The notes beneath the pieces were generated by a model that saw only the letters and a list, made by a program, of their open reading frames with translations, was not told the origin of the DNA and did not search any database. The translations under genes and the position numbers were made by a program. A stretch of 64,000 nucleotides of DNA. Origin: Treponema sp. (GTDB lineage Bacteria; Spirochaetota; Spirochaetia; Treponematales; Breznakiellaceae). Positions 43,028 to 52,694 of the stretch are shown here, one piece after another (the first letter of the stretch is position 1; each line of letters begins with the position of its first letter). The DNA lies in NCBI GenBank assembly GCA_009777335.1, contig WRMC01000004.1, positions 84,874-148,873 of the forward strand. The letters run 5' to 3'.

Positions 43028-44026
43028 ATGAGTTTAAACAAGGCCGTTTTTAGGCCCATTGAACTGGCCGAAATGGTAGAAAAGGTGGTCCTTGATCCCC
43101 CTACCATGTTCCCCGAGCTCTCCCATCTGGTACAGCAAGATAACGAGATGGAAGAGATCGCCGCTCCCCTGGATCTCTATACGGGCCCCACTGCCGAGGA
43201 TCTCCGCCGCGAGGCCGCCGAGTTTATGATCAAGTGGGAGGCTGAAAAGGAAGCCATGCTCGAAGCCGCCAGGGCCGAGGCAGAAGCTATCCTAAATGAG
43301 GCCAAAGATAAGGCCCAGGAGATCCTCACCCGGGGCGGCGAAGAAAGCGAGGCCTCCAAAGCAGAAGCGCAAAGCCAGGGGGAACAGATCATCGCCGAGG
43401 CCCAGGAAAAGGCCAAGGAGATAGAAGCCGAATGCCGGGCTGCCATGGAACTGGCCCATAAAGAGAAAGAAGAAGAGGGCCTGGCCCTGGGGAAAGAACA
43501 GGGTTTTATTGAGGGCCATGCGGAGGTAGAACGCCTGGTGGCCCGCACCAGGACTGTCCTCGAACGGGCCCAGGCCAAGCGGGGCGATATCCTCCTGGAA
43601 ACCGAGCAGGAAATTGTAAACCTGGTCCTTCTTATTTCCAGGAAGGTGGTAAAAATCATCTCCGAAAACCAGCGGGAGGTGATCAAGGCCAATGTGGTCC
43701 AAGCCCTCCGAAAGGTAAAGGGTAAGGGTAATATTACTATCAGGGTAAACACCGCTGATTTACAATTGAGCACCGAGCACACCAAAAACTTTATCGCCCT
43801 AGTGGAGGGGAGCCCGGATATTCAAATTCAGGAAGATTCTTCGGTTGACGCCGGGGGCTGTATAATCGAAACCGATTTCGGCGAAATCGATGCCCGCATT
43901 GCCAGTCAGCTGGCCGAACTGGAAGCTAAAATCCTGGAAATTTCTCCTATCCGGAGCAGGGCCAAACCAGCGCCAAGTAACGGCCTGGGGGGCTTAACGG
44001 GCCAGAACGGCAATAACGGAAAATAA
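43028..44026 (+). CDS. fliH: Flagellar export ATPase regulator FliH
   Basis: A 332-residue FliH. After an N-terminal VFRPIELAEMVEK segment it has a long Ala/Glu-rich coiled coil (~70-160, with AKDKAQEIL-type repeats) and the C-terminal FliH/V-ATPase-E-like domain (LARTRTVLERAQAKRGDI region, NITIRVNTADLQL, DAGGCIIETDFGEIDARI). It tethers and controls FliI. It is longer than enteric FliH because of the extended coiled coil, as is common in spirochetes. Confidence 0.92.
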   Translation: MSLNKAVFRPIELAEMVEKVVLDPPTMFPELSHLVQQDNEMEEIAAPLDLYTGPTAEDLRREAAEFMIKWEAEKEAMLEAARAEAEAILNEAKDKAQEILTRGGEESEASKAEAQSQGEQIIAEAQEKAKEIEAECRAAMELAHKEKEEEGLALGKEQGFIEGHAEVERLVARTRTVLERAQAKRGDILLETEQEIVNLVLLISRKVVKIISENQREVIKANVVQALRKVKGKGNITIRVNTADLQLSTEHTKNFIALVEGSPDIQIQEDSSVDAGGCIIETDFGEIDARIASQLAELEAKILEISPIRSRAKPAPSNGLGGLTGQNGNNGK

Positions 44027-44028
44027 TC

Positions 44029-45465
44029 ATGGGCAGTATCTTTAGTAAGTACCTGGATACAGCTCAGAAGACAGACCCCATAAAAAGCGTAGGGCATGTC
44101 AGCCGGGTCCAGGGGCTCTTGATAGAAAGCAGGGGTCCCCAGGCCGAGGTGGGAGAGATCTGCCGGATCGAACTGCGCAAGAAAGATTCCAAGGGAAATC
44201 CTCATATCATCCTCTGCGAAGTGGTGGGCCTGCGGGACGAGACTGTCCAGCTCATGGCCTATGACGAAACCGAGGGCATAGAGATAGGCTGCCGGGTTAT
44301 AGCCACCGGTGCCCACCTGGATGTGGCGGTTTCAAAAAAACTCCTGGGCCGGGTCCTTAACCCCCTGGGCAGGCCCGTAGACGGTAAGGGAGAGATAGAT
44401 TCCCCCCTCCGTTACCCTGCCATGGCCTCCCCCCCCGATGCTTACAATCGCCCCCGGATTAAAGAAAGAATCAGCACCGGCATTCGGGCCATAGACGGCC
44501 TTTTGGCGGTGGGCCGGGGGCAGAGGCTGGGGATCTTCTCCGGTTCGGGGGTGGGAAAGTCCACCCTCCTGGGGATGATCGCCCGGTATACCACCGCCGA
44601 TGTGAATGTGGTGGCCCTCATAGGCGAGCGGAGCAGGGAAGTAAACGAGTTTATTGCCAGTGATCTGGGCCCCCAGGGGCTGGAACGGAGCGTCATCATC
44701 GTTACCCCCTCGAGCTCCCCCCCCCTGGCCCGGCTGAGGGGGGCCTACGTGGCCACCGCCATTGCCGAATTTTTCAGGGACCAGGGCATGGATGTGATGC
44801 TCCTCTTTGATTCCCTGACCCGCTTTGCCCGGGCTCAGCGTGAAATTGGCCTCTCCACCGGCGAACCCCCGGCCACAAGGGGTTATCCTCCCTCCATGTT
44901 CGATTCCATGCCCAAGCTTTTGGAACGCAGCGGTACTTCCCAAAAGGGCAGTATTACGGGTTTTTACACCATCCTCGTCGATGGGGACGACATGGATGAA
45001 CCGGTGGCCGATACGGTCCGGGGGATCATCGACGGTCATGTTATTCTGTCCAGGGATCTGGCGGAACGCTACCATTTCCCGGCCATAGATATCCTGTCCA
45101 GCGTGTCCCGCCTGGCCAACATTGTGTCCGGGGAAGAAACCAAAAAAGCGGTGGAACAGTTCCGCCGTCTTATGGCCGATTATGCCGGTTCGGAGGATCT
45201 GATCACCGTGGGGGCCTACAGACAGGGATCAAACCCCCGGATAGATCTGGCGATTTCCAAACGGGAAGAAATCGAAGAGTTCCTTAATCAGGCGGTAGAA
45301 GAACCTTCCCCCCTGGCGGAGACCCTTAGACGAATGGGAGAGATCGTAGGCATAGAGATTCCCCAATCAGAAATAGGGGCTCTAGCTGCAATGGATGAAG
45401 AAGTTCCTGAACAGGCTGTCCCTGAGCATTCAGATCAAGAAGCGGTATCCCAAGAGGTGATCTAG
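44029..45465 (+). CDS. fliI: Flagellum-specific ATPase FliI
   Basis: A 478-residue F1-like ATPase: Walker A FSGSGVGKSTLLGMIARYT, Walker B MDVMLLFDSLTRFARAQREIGLSTGEPP, RGYPPSMFDSMPKLLERSG, and SVSRLANIVSGEE. It energises unloading of export substrates at the flagellar type III apparatus. The last ~35 residues form an acidic tail. Its stop overlaps fliJ's GTG start. Confidence 0.97.
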   Translation: MGSIFSKYLDTAQKTDPIKSVGHVSRVQGLLIESRGPQAEVGEICRIELRKKDSKGNPHIILCEVVGLRDETVQLMAYDETEGIEIGCRVIATGAHLDVAVSKKLLGRVLNPLGRPVDGKGEIDSPLRYPAMASPPDAYNRPRIKERISTGIRAIDGLLAVGRGQRLGIFSGSGVGKSTLLGMIARYTTADVNVVALIGERSREVNEFIASDLGPQGLERSVIIVTPSSSPPLARLRGAYVATAIAEFFRDQGMDVMLLFDSLTRFARAQREIGLSTGEPPATRGYPPSMFDSMPKLLERSGTSQKGSITGFYTILVDGDDMDEPVADTVRGIIDGHVILSRDLAERYHFPAIDILSSVSRLANIVSGEETKKAVEQFRRLMADYAGSEDLITVGAYRQGSNPRIDLAISKREEIEEFLNQAVEEPSPLAETLRRMGEIVGIEIPQSEIGALAAMDEEVPEQAVPEHSDQEAVSQEVI

Positions 45466-45890
45466 TGCGTCCCTTCCGATTTAACTTGCAAAAAATTCTC
45501 GATCTGCGGATTTATGACGAAGAAGAAGCTAAAATTGAACTGGGCCGGGCCACGGGGGTTCTGGTAGATCTGGAAAACCGGATTAAAGCCCTGGCAGCCG
45601 AGAGGGCCCGGACAGCGGCATCCCAATTCGACGGAGCTAACTCGGCCGCCATGATTCAGCAGTACATGTACTACCTTCTTAGGCTGGATAACCTAAAGGA
45701 GGAGCTGCTCTCAGAGGCAGCCCAGGCCGAGTTAAAGGTAGAAGAGGCCCGGGAAGCCTACCTGGCGGCCTCCAGGGAACGAAAGGTCCTGGATATGTTA
45801 AAAGAGAGAAAGCAAAAAGAACACCGGAAAGAAATGCTTTTAGAAGAGACTAAGGTCCTCGATGATGTCCCCCTAATCAAGGGATTGTAA
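45465..45890 (+). CDS. fliJ: Flagellar export chaperone FliJ
   Basis: A 141-residue coiled-coil protein: FRFNLQKILDLRIYDEEEAKIELGRA at the N-terminus, then two long helices with heptads, MLKERKQKEHRKEMLLEE near the end. FliJ sits in the FliI hexamer like the gamma subunit of F1. It is last in the operon; it overlaps the 3' end of the convergent flavodoxin-type gene by 18 bp, so the two transcripts run into each other. Confidence 0.9.
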   Translation: MRPFRFNLQKILDLRIYDEEEAKIELGRATGVLVDLENRIKALAAERARTAASQFDGANSAAMIQQYMYYLLRLDNLKEELLSEAAQAELKVEEAREAYLAASRERKVLDMLKERKQKEHRKEMLLEETKVLDDVPLIKGL

Positions 45891-46421
45891 ATATTTAACA
45901 AGGTCTTCTATGTATTCACTGTCTGTATGGTTGCTGGTTTTCCCGTAGGTCTCCAAAAATTTTTTATCCCTTTCCGTTAGGTCATCTTCATTTTTTTCTT
46001 TTACAGAACGGTAAAGCTGATCCATCATTAACTTGTGTACAAACGATAATTTTTTGTAATTTATCCCCCCCTGAAAATTATATATAGGTACCTGGGAAAC
46101 AAGGGAGGGGGGGATCTTTTCTTTCACCATGGTATTAACTTCTTCCATGCTGGAGGGATCCGAAACATCGGCGATGCCGCAGGTAAAGAGGACCAGATGC
46201 TTTTTTGCTGCCTCTTTTTGGTTCTTAAAGAGGGTCTCTGTCCCCTTTATGGTCCCCCCGTAGATGGCACTCCCCAGGACTATGGTCCCATAAGATGAAA
46301 GTTTTCTTTGGCTCACCCTTTGCAGGGGCAGAAGGTCTGCCTGGAGCTCCGCCGCAATCCACTGGGCATAGAGCTTCGTCGTGCCGTACTTGGAATAATA
46401 GATCACCAGGGTTTTTGACAT
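45873..46421 (-). CDS. Flavodoxin-domain protein
   Basis: The start is ATG 46421 in a TAATG overlap with the upstream gene and behind GGAGAGG (the longer ORF from 46490 runs back into that gene), giving 182 residues. It has the FMN phosphate loop in VIYYSKYGTTKLYAQ, then YGTIVLGSAIYGGTIKG and LVLFTCGIADVS. It resembles protoporphyrinogen-oxidase-type (HemG-like) flavodoxins; a redox role is likely but the partner is unknown. Confidence 0.85.
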   Translation of the reverse strand: MSKTLVIYYSKYGTTKLYAQWIAAELQADLLPLQRVSQRKLSSYGTIVLGSAIYGGTIKGTETLFKNQKEAAKKHLVLFTCGIADVSDPSSMEEVNTMVKEKIPPSLVSQVPIYNFQGGINYKKLSFVHKLMMDQLYRSVKEKNEDDLTERDKKFLETYGKTSNHTDSEYIEDLVKYLQSLD

Positions 46422-47458
46422 TACCTCTCCTTGGCCAGGTTTTTCACCAGGCTGCGGACCTGATCGGTAAAGCGCATGGTGGGGATGCAATCCTCAATGG
46501 TGCAGGAAAATGTTCCCTCCCCAAGGGCGGCTTTTACGAATTCATCTAGGGCCGCTTCAAAGCCCATATAGCTAAAAATTCCCCGGCCTATTCCATAACC
46601 CCCGGCGGGGTGCCAGGAGAGGGAGTCCCCCTGGCGATCCAGGGGCAGGGAATAGTCCATGTCCCGCCCGGGACCGGTTCTATCCCAATGGAAGTCCCGC
46701 CAGTTATCGGCCGTCAGGTTTCCCCTGGTCCCGGCCAGGTCCAGCCTTTCCATGGGATAGGCCTCATCCTGTTCGGTGGCGGACTGGATGGTGCAGAGGG
46801 CTCCGCTTTCCAGGGCCCGGCAATGGATCTCTAAAGCTCCGCTCCTTTCACCCAGGACCAGGGCCTGCAGGGCGGGGGAAGAAAGTTCCCCGGCAATAAA
46901 CACCGTCAGGTCTATCATATGAATGATGTGGTTATACACAAAAAAATCTATGTCCTTATAGGCCTTGGTGTTAAATTTTGAATAGATCATGGTGAGCTTT
47001 CCCAGGTCCCCTCTAGCCGCCACCTCCTTGGCCAGGGTATAGGCGGTCCCCCAGCGCCGGTTAAAGAGGACCCCATGAAATTTCCCGCTCTTTTTTTGTA
47101 GGGCCGAAAGCTCTTCAGCTTGATCGGCATTCTGGCATGGAGCTTTTTCGGTTAAGATGTTGATCCCCCTTTCGAGGCAGTATTTCGCGGCCTCGTAATG
47201 GGTATCCAGATTGGTGACACAGAGCACCGCTTCGGGCTTCTCCTGGTCTATCATCTCCTTAAAATCCCCATAAGCCCTGGGGGCCCGGTAAAAATTACTG
47301 AACCGTTCGGTCATGGCAGGGTTTAGATCGCAGATCCCTGCCAGTTCTATCGGCAGGTTTCGTAACATGGGGTAGAGGGTGTTATAGGGGAAGGCTCCGC
47401 AGCCTATAAGGGCCAGGCGAAGCTTCCTTGGGTCAGTGACTGTCCTTGGGTTGCTCAT
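46421..47458 (-). CDS. Gfo/Idh/MocA family oxidoreductase
   Basis: A 345-residue NAD(P)-dependent dehydrogenase. The N-terminal Rossmann domain has LALIGCGAFPYNTLYPML and AGICDLNP; the substrate-linked Lys is in ILTEKAPCQN (the family EKP motif, here EKAP). The C-terminal domain is beta-rich. It probably acts on a sugar or inositol derivative. It is first in a two-gene minus-strand unit. Confidence 0.88.
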   Translation of the reverse strand: MSNPRTVTDPRKLRLALIGCGAFPYNTLYPMLRNLPIELAGICDLNPAMTERFSNFYRAPRAYGDFKEMIDQEKPEAVLCVTNLDTHYEAAKYCLERGINILTEKAPCQNADQAEELSALQKKSGKFHGVLFNRRWGTAYTLAKEVAARGDLGKLTMIYSKFNTKAYKDIDFFVYNHIIHMIDLTVFIAGELSSPALQALVLGERSGALEIHCRALESGALCTIQSATEQDEAYPMERLDLAGTRGNLTADNWRDFHWDRTGPGRDMDYSLPLDRQGDSLSWHPAGGYGIGRGIFSYMGFEAALDEFVKAALGEGTFSCTIEDCIPTMRFTDQVRSLVKNLAKER

Positions 47459-47546
47459 CTTCTCCTCCAGTTAGAGTATGCCACAGTAGCTCAGTCCCGG
47501 CAATGAGATGCTAGCATAGCCCTTTTTTTTCTGTTAGAGTCAAGGA

Positions 47547-48218
47547 ATGCGTGTGCCGCTCACCAGATACGGCTTACCCCAGGTAGTGATCTTTCCCCTC
47601 ATCGTCCTCCTCTTGCAAGGGGGTCTTTTTTTCTTTCCCCTGGGGCTTCCCGCCCTTATCATTGCCAGGGTCTTTTTATGTATCATCTTAATATGGCTCC
47701 TCTCTTTTTTCCGGGACCCAAGGCGTACGATAGTTCCCGATGATGCGGTCCTTTATTCCCCCGCCGACGCCACCATTACTGATATTACTATCGAAGAAGA
47801 CAGTCCCCTGGGCCAGGGGGCCCTTAAAATAGGCATGTTTTTAAGCATCTTCAATGTTCACATAAACCGGGTTCCCTGCAGGGCCCAGATTGTCAGGGTC
47901 CATTACAAGAAGGGGCAATTTAAGAATGCCATGGCCGCCGATTCCGGCAGGGTCAACGAGTCCAATGAGGTCTACATGCGGCGCCTTAAAACTCCCATGG
48001 ATGAGATCATGGTCAAGCAGGTAACCGGTGCCATAGCCAGGCATATCGTCTGCGAAGCCAAAGAGGGCAGCCTTTACGAGCAGGGCCAACCCTTTGGGAT
48101 GATGAAGTTTGGATCCCGGGCCGAGGTCTACATACCCCAGGGTTCCCATTATCAGGTCTGTGTGGAGATAGGCCAGAAGGTCAGGGCGGGCCTAAGCCCC
48201 CTTATTAGGTACCACTGA
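47547..48218 (+). CDS. psd: Phosphatidylserine decarboxylase (short form)
   Basis: A 223-residue short-type Psd (archaetidylserine-decarboxylase-like subfamily). Two N-terminal membrane segments are followed by FFRDPRR, YSPADATITDI, FLSIFNVHINRVPC and the self-cleavage site KFGSRAEVYIP, whose Ser becomes the pyruvoyl group. It makes phosphatidylethanolamine. Its stop overlaps the pssA ATG by 1 bp, so substrate maker and user are coupled. Confidence 0.94.
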   Translation: MRVPLTRYGLPQVVIFPLIVLLLQGGLFFFPLGLPALIIARVFLCIILIWLLSFFRDPRRTIVPDDAVLYSPADATITDITIEEDSPLGQGALKIGMFLSIFNVHINRVPCRAQIVRVHYKKGQFKNAMAADSGRVNESNEVYMRRLKTPMDEIMVKQVTGAIARHIVCEAKEGSLYEQGQPFGMMKFGSRAEVYIPQGSHYQVCVEIGQKVRAGLSPLIRYH

Positions 48219-49141
48219 TGAAGATCCAGCCCCTGGGGAAGGGTAAAACCAAGGTATCCAAGCTGCTTCAAAAGGCGGGCCGTAAAAAACGCCGCCTCAA
48301 ATACATTGCGGTGCTTCCCTCTTTTATTACCCTCATGAATGGGGCCTGCGGCTTTATTGCCATCGTCTTTGCCAGCCGCAGCCTGGGCCCCGACTGGGCT
48401 TTTTTGTTTTCCCGGGGCTCCAACATGACCTCCTTCGCCCTGGCCGGGTATATGATCTGCCTCGCCATGGCCGCCGATGTCCTGGACGGCCGGGTGGCCC
48501 GCCTTACCCGAACCACCTCGAGTTTTGGAGGGCAGCTGGACAGCCTCTGCGATGCTGTAAGTTTTGGGGTAGCTCCCGCCTTTCTGATGGTAAAGCTGGT
48601 GGAGTACCACCTGGAGCATCTTCACTATGTGGACAGGAGCTTTTCCATCCCCATAGAAAGGGTGGTGTTCTTTTCGGCCATCATCTACGCCATGTGTGCG
48701 GTGGTACGGCTGGCTCGCTTTAATGTGGAGAACGAAGAAGATGCCACCGCCCACATGCACTTTGCGGGGCTCCCTTCTCCGGCTGCCGCAGGGGTGGTGG
48801 TAAGCTTGATTATTTTTCACCAGCAGCTGCTCCCCTGGGTGGCATCCCGCTCCCAGGAGAGTCACCAAACCTTGGAGGTAATTACGGTCTTTGCCTTTCC
48901 GGTGATCACCCTTCTTACGGGGGTTCTTATGGTAAGCCGCATTAGGTATCCCCATCTGGCCAATCAGCTTTTACGAAGCAAGAAGACCCTGCCATCTCTC
49001 TTGGCTATCTTTGCGACGGGTATTATCGTGGTGTGGAATATTCAGTTTGCCCTGTTTATAGGCTTTTGCAGTTTCGCCCTCTATGGTTTAATCCGCTGGT
49101 TTTTGACAGGAATCCTAAAAAAACCTAGGTCCGGCTCATAG
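48218..49141 (+). CDS. pssA: CDP-diacylglycerol-serine O-phosphatidyltransferase
   Basis: A 307-residue membrane enzyme with the CDP-alcohol phosphotransferase signature DGRVARLTRTTSSFGGQLDSLCDAVSFG (D-G-x2-A-R-x8-G-x3-D-x3-D). About seven membrane helices. It makes phosphatidylserine, used by the preceding Psd. It converges on the OmpA-like gene, 17 bp away. Confidence 0.95.
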   Translation: MKIQPLGKGKTKVSKLLQKAGRKKRRLKYIAVLPSFITLMNGACGFIAIVFASRSLGPDWAFLFSRGSNMTSFALAGYMICLAMAADVLDGRVARLTRTTSSFGGQLDSLCDAVSFGVAPAFLMVKLVEYHLEHLHYVDRSFSIPIERVVFFSAIIYAMCAVVRLARFNVENEEDATAHMHFAGLPSPAAAGVVVSLIIFHQQLLPWVASRSQESHQTLEVITVFAFPVITLLTGVLMVSRIRYPHLANQLLRSKKTLPSLLAIFATGIIVVWNIQFALFIGFCSFALYGLIRWFLTGILKKPRSGS

Positions 49142-49158
49142 GACCCCCCTTAGAACAG

Positions 49159-49974
49159 CTATCGTAAGAGGAACTCTACCCGGCGGTTTTTCCACCAGTT
49201 GTCCGTATCTTCCCAGGCAGCCACCGGGTGGAGGCCCCCCATGCCAAAGAAGCTTAAGCGGCCCCTGTCTATACCCAGGTTAATAAGCTCGTTTACTATG
49301 GTCCTGGCCCTTCCCTCGCTTAGGGGCTGAAGCTCCTGGCTTTCTTCGTATTGACGGCCCGCGGTGTTCCTGGGGTTGATGGTCGGGTTTGCGTGGCCCT
49401 CAACCCGGACCTGGTATTCCCCATGGGCCTCGAGGGTCAGGGCTATCCTGGATAAGATCCATTCATTGTTGGCCAGGGTCTGGGCATCAAGGCCCTCAAA
49501 GGAGGCCGAGTTGGGGGCAAATACTATGGAAGGAACCAGGATGCGCATCCCCTGGGGTTCCCGGATGACGAAGGCATCGACCGTAAGGGTCGCCTCGTAG
49601 GTTCTGGTATTTCCCCGGTTGTCATAGGCCGAGTAGATTACGGGGTAATCAGAAACTGAGTGGACCCATTCACCCTGGGTATTCCTGCCGTCCCAGACGA
49701 GCTCCGCCGGAGGGTTCCCCGTTCCCACCCACTGGTGAAAGATCAAGTAAGGGGGTTCCGGTTCCCGGACCTCCAGCTGCCAGCTCGAGGGGTTTATATC
49801 CAGGGCGGGAAGGATTATCCGGAGGTCCTCTTCATCGGGGTTAAAGTAAACAGCAGAAAAGGTTAGAGCATTGGCGTTTTCCCGAGGCGGAGGGGGACAG
49901 GCACAGGCGGAAATAAAGAAAACGAAAAGGCCGGCAAACAATAGGGGGGCAAAATAAGTAGCTGTTTTTTTCAT
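49159..49974 (-). CDS. OmpA-family lipoprotein
   Basis: A 271-residue protein with a lipobox FISAC near residue 22 followed by CPPPP. The last ~110 residues form an OmpA-like peptidoglycan-binding domain: IVFAPNSASFEG, YQVRVEGHANPT, LSEGRARTIVNELINLGID, NRRVEFLLR with the conserved Arg. A beta-rich middle domain (VWDGRNTQGEW, like FlgD-type Ig) precedes it. It probably links the outer or inner membrane to the cell wall. Confidence 0.9.
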   Translation of the reverse strand: MKKTATYFAPLLFAGLFVFFISACACPPPPRENANALTFSAVYFNPDEEDLRIILPALDINPSSWQLEVREPEPPYLIFHQWVGTGNPPAELVWDGRNTQGEWVHSVSDYPVIYSAYDNRGNTRTYEATLTVDAFVIREPQGMRILVPSIVFAPNSASFEGLDAQTLANNEWILSRIALTLEAHGEYQVRVEGHANPTINPRNTAGRQYEESQELQPLSEGRARTIVNELINLGIDRGRLSFFGMGGLHPVAAWEDTDNWWKNRRVEFLLR

Positions 49975-50016
49975 AATGACTCCTCTGCTCGTTTAAGGAC
50001 AGACACCGTTAGTATT

Positions 50017-52545
50017 CTATAGAATAGCCCTCTCTTTGGCAATGCGGATGAGATCCGGGGTATTCCCCGCTCCCAGGCGGCTAAAGATCCGGTTAATGAG
50101 CATCTTTATGGTGTTAACCGAAAGATTCCTGTTTATGGCTATCTCTGCCCGGGACAGCCCATGGGAAAGATCCGTCAGGATCTCCGATTCCTTGGGCGAA
50201 AGGTAGACCGTATCCTCTATGCCATGGGCCATGCGGAAGGCGGCGCTAACCTGGACCCGCCGCTTGGCATAGGATGCAGATTTCCGGTTGATCAGTTCCA
50301 GCCAGTCCGGAGCTATGCCCGCAACCTTGCTCTTCATGGCGCAGGCGCTCAGGGTGCGCATATCCTTTCCAAGCTCTATAAAGGGCATAATAAGATTATT
50401 GGGCTCCGCAGTTTCATATGCTTCCCGCAGGGTACTGTGGGCCAGGTCCTTGTTCTTCATCTTGTGGTGCACGCAGGCCCCCAGGGCCAGCATGGACAGC
50501 CGTCCGTAAAGGTAGGATTCCCTCTGCTTCATGTCTTCCAGGTAAGAGAGGATGGGAGGGTAGTTCCTGCATAGATAACAGTACCGGGCCTTTACGAGGT
50601 TCTCGAAATTTTCGATATAGCTGGCATGGTAGTAGGGGGACATTTCTTCTTTAAACCAGTCGGGAATCTGATCCACCTCGCCCATGGCGTAATAATATAT
50701 TGCCTGAGCGATATCATAATTTAAGAACCGGTTTCCGTAATCTTCATCTTCTAACTGGGCCTTCATTTCTTTAAGGGCCTGTTCTACCCTTGGAAAGTTT
50801 CCCTGGGCCAGCCCCAGACGCATGGAGTAATGCTGGGCCCGGTTAAAAATTTCGTATTGCCGGTGTTCCCTGGATTTTTGGATAGCCTGGTTTATCCAGG
50901 AATCGGCTTCTATTAAATCGGCCTGGAAAAATTTTAACTCCCCCTTTACCAGTTCTTCTTCTCCCCCCATAAAACCGCTGAATGCACCGGGCATATACAC
51001 AGAGGCCCGCTCAACGGCTTTAATATATTCCTCTGGGGCTCCCTTTTTGGATGAGCTATTGGCATTGGCCCAGGGCCCCAAAAACCGTACCCTGGAATAA
51101 TGATTGCTTAAAAGCTGGGGGGTCTTGCTGTCGCTGATGAACTTTGCCAGATAGCTGTCAAAGTCAAAGACCCCATCTAGGAGCCCCATGCAGATCCGCA
51201 TATAACTTTTTAATAGGTATAGACCCCCCAGGTTGATGATCCTAAAGGTGTTGGTTTTTGGCAGCTTTAAAAATTTCTGTTCGTAGAGATCAAAAAGCTC
51301 TTCTGCCTTCTCCCACTGGCCGGTCCGCATATAACAGCGAACATGGGTAATGGCCAGGAACATGACAGAATTAAACGCCTCTGGGGCAGCACGTTCACAA
51401 ATGGCTATGCAGTAGTTGGCTATATCATAGGGAATCTGGCCAGGGTAGTCATACCAAAGATCAATTATTGTTTCGTAGTCCCCCAGCTTTTCATAATAGG
51501 ATAGGGCGTCGATTTTAAATCCATTTTTATTGCACCAGCGGCCGGCGATGGTGTAGGTCTCCTTTATATCCTCCTGGCTTAGAAGATGCTGTTTGGCGGC
51601 CAAAAATTCCAAGAACAAAGGCTGGATAACATAGGCGTGAATGTAGGTATCCCGGCGCATATAAATATTTTGCTTTTCCATCTCCTGGATAAGGTCTAAG
51701 TCCCCCCCTGCCAGGAGTTCTATGAGCTCAAATGACAGGTGGCCTATGAGGGAGAGGCGGACCAGGAAAATTTGCACCCTTCTGGCCATAGTATCCCAGG
51801 CTTCTGTTTCCATGAGCCGGAAGATGCTGGACTTCATGGCACTGCGAAGATAGCCCGAATAGCCCGGTGCCTGCAGGAAAGTCCGGGCGATGAGGTTAAT
51901 TGCAAAGGTCCAGCCCTGGGAATCCTGCATGATGTCCCTAAGGGTCTCGGTGCTGCTGTTAATTTCCAGCCGCTTTAAAAACTGGGATACCTCATTTTCG
52001 TTAAAGCAGAGATCCTTTTCGGTGACATTAAAAACCCCGCCCTTGGAGACGAGGCCGGCTATATTAAGGGGAGGGGTAGAGCGGGATATGAGGATCATGG
52101 TGGTGCCTATGGATGCATGGGCGATGAGACGTTCCATAAAACGGATGACCCCGCTGTTTTCCAAATAATGGAGGTCGTCAAAAACGAGGATTCTCTTTTC
52201 CAAAGCAGGGAGGAGTTTGCTTACCATGACCTCAAACTGCCTATAGGAGTCTTCGGTATCGGGAAAATCCAGCTTACTTACCGCTTTTACGATCTGGGGA
52301 TCAACCTGGCCCATGGTGTGAATAAAGTTATCCCAAAACCGGGCAGCCACATTGTCCCTTTCAGAGAACTGCAGCCAGGCGGTTTTTGCCTGGTATTCCT
52401 CGGCGAAATCATGGACAGCGGTGGTTTTACCGCAGTTGGCGGCGGCAGAGACCACCACCAAAGGGTACCGCGATACGGCTTCCCGGAAGAGCTGATGTAG
52501 CCGGGGCCGCTTATAATGGTATAATGAGCGTGTGTCGGCATTCAT
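50017..52545 (-). CDS. MalT-like LuxR-family transcriptional regulator
   Basis: An 842-residue STAND-type regulator: an N-terminal NTPase with a degenerate P-loop (SAAANCGKTTAV, lacking the first Gly), ILVFDDLHYLEN as Walker B, a long helical TPR-like middle, and a C-terminal LuxR HTH (LSPKESEILTDLSHGLSRAEIA, SVNTIKMLINRIFSRLG). Relatives sense small ligands through the helical region and activate target operons. It diverges from a TetR regulator; its target is unknown. Confidence 0.92.
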   Translation of the reverse strand: MNADTRSLYHYKRPRLHQLFREAVSRYPLVVVSAAANCGKTTAVHDFAEEYQAKTAWLQFSERDNVAARFWDNFIHTMGQVDPQIVKAVSKLDFPDTEDSYRQFEVMVSKLLPALEKRILVFDDLHYLENSGVIRFMERLIAHASIGTTMILISRSTPPLNIAGLVSKGGVFNVTEKDLCFNENEVSQFLKRLEINSSTETLRDIMQDSQGWTFAINLIARTFLQAPGYSGYLRSAMKSSIFRLMETEAWDTMARRVQIFLVRLSLIGHLSFELIELLAGGDLDLIQEMEKQNIYMRRDTYIHAYVIQPLFLEFLAAKQHLLSQEDIKETYTIAGRWCNKNGFKIDALSYYEKLGDYETIIDLWYDYPGQIPYDIANYCIAICERAAPEAFNSVMFLAITHVRCYMRTGQWEKAEELFDLYEQKFLKLPKTNTFRIINLGGLYLLKSYMRICMGLLDGVFDFDSYLAKFISDSKTPQLLSNHYSRVRFLGPWANANSSSKKGAPEEYIKAVERASVYMPGAFSGFMGGEEELVKGELKFFQADLIEADSWINQAIQKSREHRQYEIFNRAQHYSMRLGLAQGNFPRVEQALKEMKAQLEDEDYGNRFLNYDIAQAIYYYAMGEVDQIPDWFKEEMSPYYHASYIENFENLVKARYCYLCRNYPPILSYLEDMKQRESYLYGRLSMLALGACVHHKMKNKDLAHSTLREAYETAEPNNLIMPFIELGKDMRTLSACAMKSKVAGIAPDWLELINRKSASYAKRRVQVSAAFRMAHGIEDTVYLSPKESEILTDLSHGLSRAEIAINRNLSVNTIKMLINRIFSRLGAGNTPDLIRIAKERAIL

Positions 52546-52564
52546 AATATCCTAAGTCTAACAA

Positions 52565-52580
52565 ACTAACGCAAGTTAGT
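52565..52580. promoter_or_regulatory. TetR-type operator palindrome
   Basis: ACTAAC-GCAA-GTTAGT is a perfect 6-bp inverted repeat in the 149-bp region between the divergent LuxR and TetR genes, with outer bases extending the symmetry partly. The GTTAGT/ACTAAC half-site is typical of TetR-family operators, so the adjacent TetR protein probably represses itself and perhaps the LuxR gene from here. Confidence 0.6.
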
Positions 52581-52694
52581 CAACTCTTTTTTCTTCTTAT
52601 ATTGCTATTTAATAGTCCAAATTTCTCTAAAAATGCTGGTTTTCCCTTTATTTTACCCCCCATTTATGCTATAATGGAGGGTAGGATCCATATC

